A stretch of DNA of 64,000 nucleotides from assembly GCF_030272615.1 (NCBI RefSeq), contig NC_081411.1, positions 161,831,089 to 161,895,088 on the forward strand, read 5' to 3'. The notes under the pieces were generated by a model. It saw nothing but the letters and a program-made list of their open reading frames with translations, was not told the origin of the DNA and did not search any database. The position numbers and the translations under genes are program-made. The DNA is from Cryptomeria japonica. Taxonomy: Eukaryota; Streptophyta; Pinopsida; Cupressales; Cupressaceae. Of the stretch, positions 59,941-64,000 are shown one piece after another. Position 1 is the first letter of the stretch, and every line of letters starts with the position of its first letter.

Positions 59941-60036
59941 TGTCCAAAACCCTAGCTACACAAGGTTATTGTTTTACAAAACAACAATATAGGGTTAGAA
60001 AATCCTGCAAAAAACATAGATCTAACAGAAATTCAT

Positions 60037-60054
60037 GTCCCACCGGGCGTGCCA
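60037..60054 (-). other. Tat-B primer binding site
   Basis: The minus-strand TGGCACGCCCGGTGGGAC starts three bases inside the 5' LTR end. The TGGCRCGCC...GTGGGAC form is common at this position in plant Ty3/gypsy Tat elements. The exact tRNA was not determined. Confidence 0.75.
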
Positions 60055-60057
60055 AAA

Positions 60058-60877
60058 TATATAAGGAGAAAAGTGATGATGATAAACTATTGTAAAACCA
60101 TAAAGATCCAACCACAAACAATCTAGGTCCTACAATGAAACATTCAACAATACCAATAGAGATACCTAAGATCATGCAAATCAACAAAATAAAGCAATAA
60201 TACCATTCACATGTCAAGTAGGGTTTCAATCTCCATTGTCTCTTATCTCCATTGATCTTGTTTGATATGTTTGTTCTCATATTTTATGTGTGCACAAGAG
60301 CTCAACAAAGAATGAATTGTGGTTGATAGCTTGATCGCAAGAAGGTTTGATTGCATATGAGTATTTAGATGCATTGATTAGCTAGCTGGATTGATTAGAC
60401 ACATTGATTAGATGATTAGATGATTAGAGTTGAAAAGAGAGAGGGAATCCTCTTATATATAGAACAATGTAAGAAAGTTGAAGGATAAGATTAAGAGGTG
60501 TAAAAATAAATGGTCGGATAGGATTAAAGGGTAGATAGAATAAATAATAAAATGTTAAGAGGATAGGTAGAGGAAAATTAAGAGATGAATGTCATGTGTC
60601 ATGGGTAGAAAAGACTACTGAATTAATTAAATAAATAAATTTTTATTTAATTAATAGAAGTGAGATCAATTAAATAAATGAAATATTTATTTAATTTGGG
60701 ACAAAAAACAATTTAAATAAATAAAAGTATTTATTTAAATGAGAAAAGGTTTAGAAAAGGATTAATGAATTAATTAAATAAATAAAGATTTATTTAATCA
60801 ATAGAAGACTTGGGATAAAATAATTGAATAAATAAAAATATTTATTTAATTAGACAGGACAATTTTAGGTGTCTATA
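60058..60877 (-). mobile_element. Tat-B 5' LTR
   Basis: 820 bp, aligned over its length with the split 3' LTR (43,907-47,134). It shows the empty site of the miniature element at 60,452-60,456, overlapping a TATA-like TATATATAA (minus, 60,453-60,461). Its minus-strand start is TATAGACACC rather than TGTAGACACC, a point mutation. Confidence 0.88.
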
Positions 60878-60882
60878 ATAAG

Positions 60883-61831
60883 TATGAGCAACCAAATGAT
60901 AACTCTCTCTAATTATTTGTTTAGCATAATCATAAGGACTCTTAGTGGGATATCCTTCTTGCAAAGTGATAACAGGTTTACTAGGAGTGCGAAAAGGATC
61001 ATTACCGTAACCACCTTGAACCATAAAGAGAGGCTTGTTAAGAGGTTGTGGTGTTGGAGAAGGGCAAGCACCTTGAACCACAAAAAGAGGTTTGCTATGT
61101 TCATTCACATTTATCATGTTGATTAATCTTTTAGATGCATGGTCTTTGTTTGAAGGAATTGGCAAAGACATAAAATAATCAAGAGCATCATCCAACATAG
61201 AGCGATCATATCTATTAAATGGCTTGTATTTAGATTTGAAAGGAGATAAGTCCTCATAAAGGGGATTTTTTTTATATTTATTTTTGGCAAAATTGGCAAG
61301 CCACTAATATATATTATTATAATATAAAACTGGTTCAAGGGCTCCTAGAGGAAAGAACTAGCAATAAAACCTCCATTCCTTTCCTGAAATTACAAAGAAC
61401 ATAAAGATAGGACTAACAAGGACCTACCCTGCCCCCCCTCCCAAAACCCAAGACCCTAGAACCAACAAAATAAGAATCGCATATTGGACTCCAAATTACA
61501 TATTCATAGTACAAACTCAAGAGCAATAGCTACCCAACCCATACCCCAGGCCACCATAAAGGGGATTGTTATAAGCCACCATGTTACTAGATTTGGAGGA
61601 TGAGCTGATAGGAATGTATCCATGAGGAGAACCATTCAACTTATCTTTCTCATCACTATAAAATGACATGGTAACAAGGTTGATTAGTTTTTGGCAAAAT
61701 ATTGATTTAAAAGGCTTAGGGTATAAAAACTCATCAAGAGCCTCACCTAGTTCTTCTTTACTAAACTTGTAGTCATCATAAGCAAATGCATTATCAAAGG
61801 AATGAAAGTCTTGCAAATAAAGATCCGACAT
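60883..61831 (-). pseudogene. Tat-A gag, N-terminal part
   Basis: Minus strand from ATG at 61,831 (MSDLYLQDFHSFDN), then EALDEFLYPKPFKS and NGSPHGYIPISSSS to 61,568. It is interrupted by a 287-bp insertion and resumes at 61,254 with DYFMSLPIPSNKDH and a repeated PLFVVQG/PLFMVQG motif. At 60,883 it is cut by Tat-B, and the frame continues at 43,901. Structural protein of the outer element; the Gag core and knuckle are missing. Confidence 0.65.
61268..61554 (-). mobile_element. Short non-LTR insertion with 13-bp target duplication
   Basis: Flanked by perfect copies of cataaaggggatt (61,255-61,267 and 61,555-61,567). On the minus strand it ends in an A-rich tail (complement of tttttttatatttattttt). 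A target duplication over 10 bp with an A-rich tail points to LINE machinery: a 5'-truncated LINE or a SINE. No RNA polymerase III boxes were clear. Confidence 0.75.
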
Positions 61832-62003
61832 TTTTTAAATGAAAAGTGCATATAAAACTTAAAAGACACAATGCAATGAATGAAATTTCTCTCTTTTTTT
61901 TTTGAATCTTTATGTTTTTTAATGAAAGGAAAGATGCAATAACTAGATCTAACTAAGAAATGCAAAACCAAAGAAAGTGGGGTTCACGCCATGTTCACCA
62001 AAA

Positions 62004-62600
62004 TGTGGAGTATAAAAATGGAACCAAGTATCTAGGACCTAATCCTACTCTCATGTACACACATTGGAATACGAAAGAGCCTAGGGAGATATCTCACTTT
62101 GACTACTTCTTGTAGAGAAGAGATAGTCAAGGAATATCTCTTAGGGTTTATATTCCTTTGTTGCAATGAAGAGTAGATATGAAAAATATGAGGCCACAAT
62201 CAACTATGCTAGGAGATGAGAAATGAAGCACACATAAACTGAAAATGCAGATTCTATCTGAACTATAACTGAGACACTAAAAGCATAACTAAAAAATGGA
62301 TTCAAAGGTGCACCTGCTACTAAAAATTAGGGAAAACTAGGTAGGACTAGGGTGCCACACCCTGGTCCCTGTCTAGATAGGAAGATGGAACTCTAGATCT
62401 GGGATCCTAAGGGCTTGAAATGCAGAACCACCACAGAAAAATGCAAAAATCTGTGGACCAAGGCATCGCGCCGTAGTCCTATCCTAGGGTGCCACGCTTT
62501 GGTCCCTATGAAACGAGACCAAATTCTGAGGTTGGGTTTGTGTCTGTGTCTTCCATCGATTCCAAAAATCACAAATGACAACTACACTGCCTACAAGTGT
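62004..62600 (-). mobile_element. Tat-A 5' LTR, truncated
   Basis: The inner (3') part of the LTR matches 33,949-34,330, including 'ggaaccaagta.ctaggacctaatcc'. It is followed on the minus strand by TTTTGGTGAACATGGCGTG, the candidate primer site region (61,985-62,003). Similarity ends near 62,600, so over half of the LTR is missing. Confidence 0.75.
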
Positions 62601-63362
62601 AATGTCCCCTTTCTAATCAACTTATGTTTGTAGAACAAAGGGTCAATCCCTATCTTTAGCAAGCTAAGTGAGGGCCCAAATATAGTTTTTCATCATCTCC
62701 CAAATGCCTAGTAGTGTCAGGTGGTTATAGTCAAAATATGCAAGTGTTTAAAAGTTGCCAAGCTTTCATAATTCATTGTCCTAGCATGTCTTTCAAATTA
62801 AGTCTAAACTCTCTTTGGTTCTAATTAGACTTTCAAACTTTATCATACCTACATGCATTTCCACCCAACTCTACTTCTCTATTCATATAAAAGTATTGAA
62901 CTTATCCATCCTAGCATCCCTTTTCCTTGACCCTAACTCTTCTTCTTGTATTGATGGAGAATTATACTTCTTTGTATTGATATCCTTAAACTCAATCCTT
63001 AACAAGTGGCAATAGTCACGTGGTACTTTTGATCCTCAAACTCTAACATTTTCACATTTTTAAACTATTTACCTTAAACCCACCCTTTGCACAATTGAAA
63101 GTGTCATTAAATGGCCAATTTGACAATATAAGTTATCCACAAGGCATTCTCTTGCCTAGAAAATATTTTTCAAAATTAAGGACATGAATTTACATATAAT
63201 TGTAACTCAGAGGATGATAACATCCATGTTTCATTAATGTGATGGTTGAGGCTTGGTAATCATTTCAAAGGTTTTTGCAAGGTCTTCTTCACCCTACACA
63301 CACAAATCAAAAGATGTCATTAATGTTGATGATGTCAAGGCCAACATTCGAACAATCAAACC
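62601..63362. other. Unassigned DNA, possibly another LTR
   Basis: It opens with TGTAATGTCCCCTT, which looks like an LTR start, but no end or partner is seen. No gene. Confidence 0.35.

Positions 63363-63363
<1 letters not shown>

Positions 63364-63450
<87 letters not shown>
63364..63450. repeat. (AT)n microsatellite
   Basis: About 87 bases of AT dinucleotides with one break near 63,386. Confidence 0.95.
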
Positions 63451-63452
<2 letters not shown>

Positions 63453-63667
63453 ATTTTGTTTTCATTTATTTAAGGACAACAAACCCTTTGACTTAGAGAT
63501 CCATCTCATATATTATTGAGTATAATAACGATAAGCACTTGTGGCATGCTTAACCTTGACATAAATATTAGTTAATTTACATCAATCCCTCTTAACTAGG
63601 ATGAAGGGGTATGTCCCTACATAGTTAAACTATAAATAAGGATGAGAACTCTCTGCTGTGTTATCAT
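63451..63667. other. Unassigned AT-rich DNA
   Basis: No gene or repeat terminus is seen before the LTR that begins at 63,668. Confidence 0.5.
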
Positions 63668-64000
63668 TGTAGAAACCCAAAATTGTCATGTCTAATTAAA
63701 TAAATATCTTTATTTATTTAATTATTCTAAGCCTAATTCTTCTATTAATTAAATAAATCTTTATTTATTTAATTAATTCATTTATCCTCTTCTAGCCTTA
63801 TTTCTCATTTAAATAAATACATTTATTTATTTAAATTATCATTTTCCTAAATTAAATAAATATCTTATTTATTTAATTGATCTCACTCCTTCTATTAATT
63901 AAATAAATCTTTATTTATTTAATTAATTCATTAAACTTTTCTACCCATGAAACATGTCATTCATCTCTTAATTCATACACTACCTACCCCTTTCATTATT
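63668..64000 (+). mobile_element. Start of a Tat-B-type LTR on the plus strand
   Basis: Begins TGTAGAAACCCAAAATTGTC, the counterpart of TGTAGACACCTAAAATTGTC in Tat-B, and continues with the same attaaataaatctttatttatttaattaa palindrome series. It runs off the window end, in opposite orientation to Tat-B. Confidence 0.8.

Larger units (their letters stand above)
43907..60877 (-). mobile_element. Tat-B: Tat-type element nested in Tat-A gag
   Basis: 5' LTR 60,058-60,877, primer site 60,037-60,054, leader with tandem repeats, gag (57,507 down to 51,924), protease (to about 51,170), integrase C-terminal end (to 49,955), long 3' tail, 3' LTR 43,907-47,134. Target duplications ATAGG (43,902-43,906) and ATAAG (60,878-60,882) match at 4 of 5 bases. 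Removing the element restores an open Tat-A gag frame across the junction. The RT-RNase H-integrase core is deleted, so it is non-autonomous. Confidence 0.88.
33949..62600 (-). mobile_element. Tat-A: outer Tat-lineage Ty3/gypsy element
   Basis: Full layout on the minus strand: 5' LTR 62,004-62,600 (truncated), gag 60,883-61,831, protease-pol 43,870-38,961, non-coding tail holding an antisense gene (35,946-38,350), polypurine tract 35,368-35,383, 3' LTR 33,949-35,367. The gag is interrupted by Tat-B (43,907-60,877) and by a short non-LTR insertion. Two RNase H domains and the absence of a chromodomain place it in the Tat lineage. Without insertions it is about 11.4 kb. Confidence 0.85.

Overview
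The window looks like intergenic DNA from a plant with a very large, transposon-bloated genome. A conifer or other gymnosperm-like genome is my inference. It rests on the density of old, nested, stop-riddled LTR retrotransposons, the Tat-type Ty3/gypsy elements with long LTRs, the Copia LTRs ending near a 'gattcaccccccc' motif, and the lack of any intact host gene across 64 kb. I see no convincing rRNA, tRNA, organellar or bacterial sequence.

Left part (1-11,455): AT-rich DNA with two decayed copies of an unrecognised exon (1,333 and 2,645). It also holds two of three paralogous pieces of a small two-exon gene of unknown function: copy A at 3,439-3,880 and copy C at 5,831-5,990. Their flanks were duplicated with them. 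A perfect 60-bp hairpin lies at 6,124-6,263. Remnants of LTR elements follow.

Middle-left (11,456-24,465): a possible TIR-bounded element encloses a 1.9-kb pure pyrimidine (CT-rich) block flanked on both sides by palindromic repeats. Next come a minus-strand Copia LTR, a Ty3/gypsy chromovirus pol fragment with an in-frame internal deletion, a minus-strand Copia gag scrap, and a nearly full-length plus-strand Copia element (5' LTR, primer site, gag-pol with many stops). The Copia loses its 3' LTR where it meets copy B of the small two-exon gene (24,467-25,160).

Middle (25,126-33,948): AT-rich DNA, a decayed Tat-type element (LTR plus protease), a Copia RNase H scrap inside a perfect 42-bp inverted repeat, and a LINE reverse transcriptase interrupted by a solo Copia LTR.

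Right (33,949-62,600): a nested stack that can be taken apart. The outer minus-strand Tat element (Tat-A) runs from its 5' LTR (62,004-62,600, truncated) through gag, protease, RT, RNase H, a second RNase H and integrase (down to 38,961) to its 3' LTR (33,949-35,367). Between integrase and 3' LTR it carries an antisense gene with a plant mobile domain. Its gag is split by a second Tat element (Tat-B, 43,907-60,877) with a near-perfect target duplication. Tat-B itself holds a miniature non-autonomous LTR element in its 3' LTR (44,292-46,713) and a probable 2.8-kb solo LTR in its gag (52,771-55,593). The last 1.4 kb is unassigned DNA, an AT microsatellite, and the start of another Tat-B-type LTR in opposite orientation.

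Almost every coding region here is a pseudogene. The parts most worth following up are the antisense mobile-domain gene, the unrecognised two-exon gene family, and the miniature LTR element.
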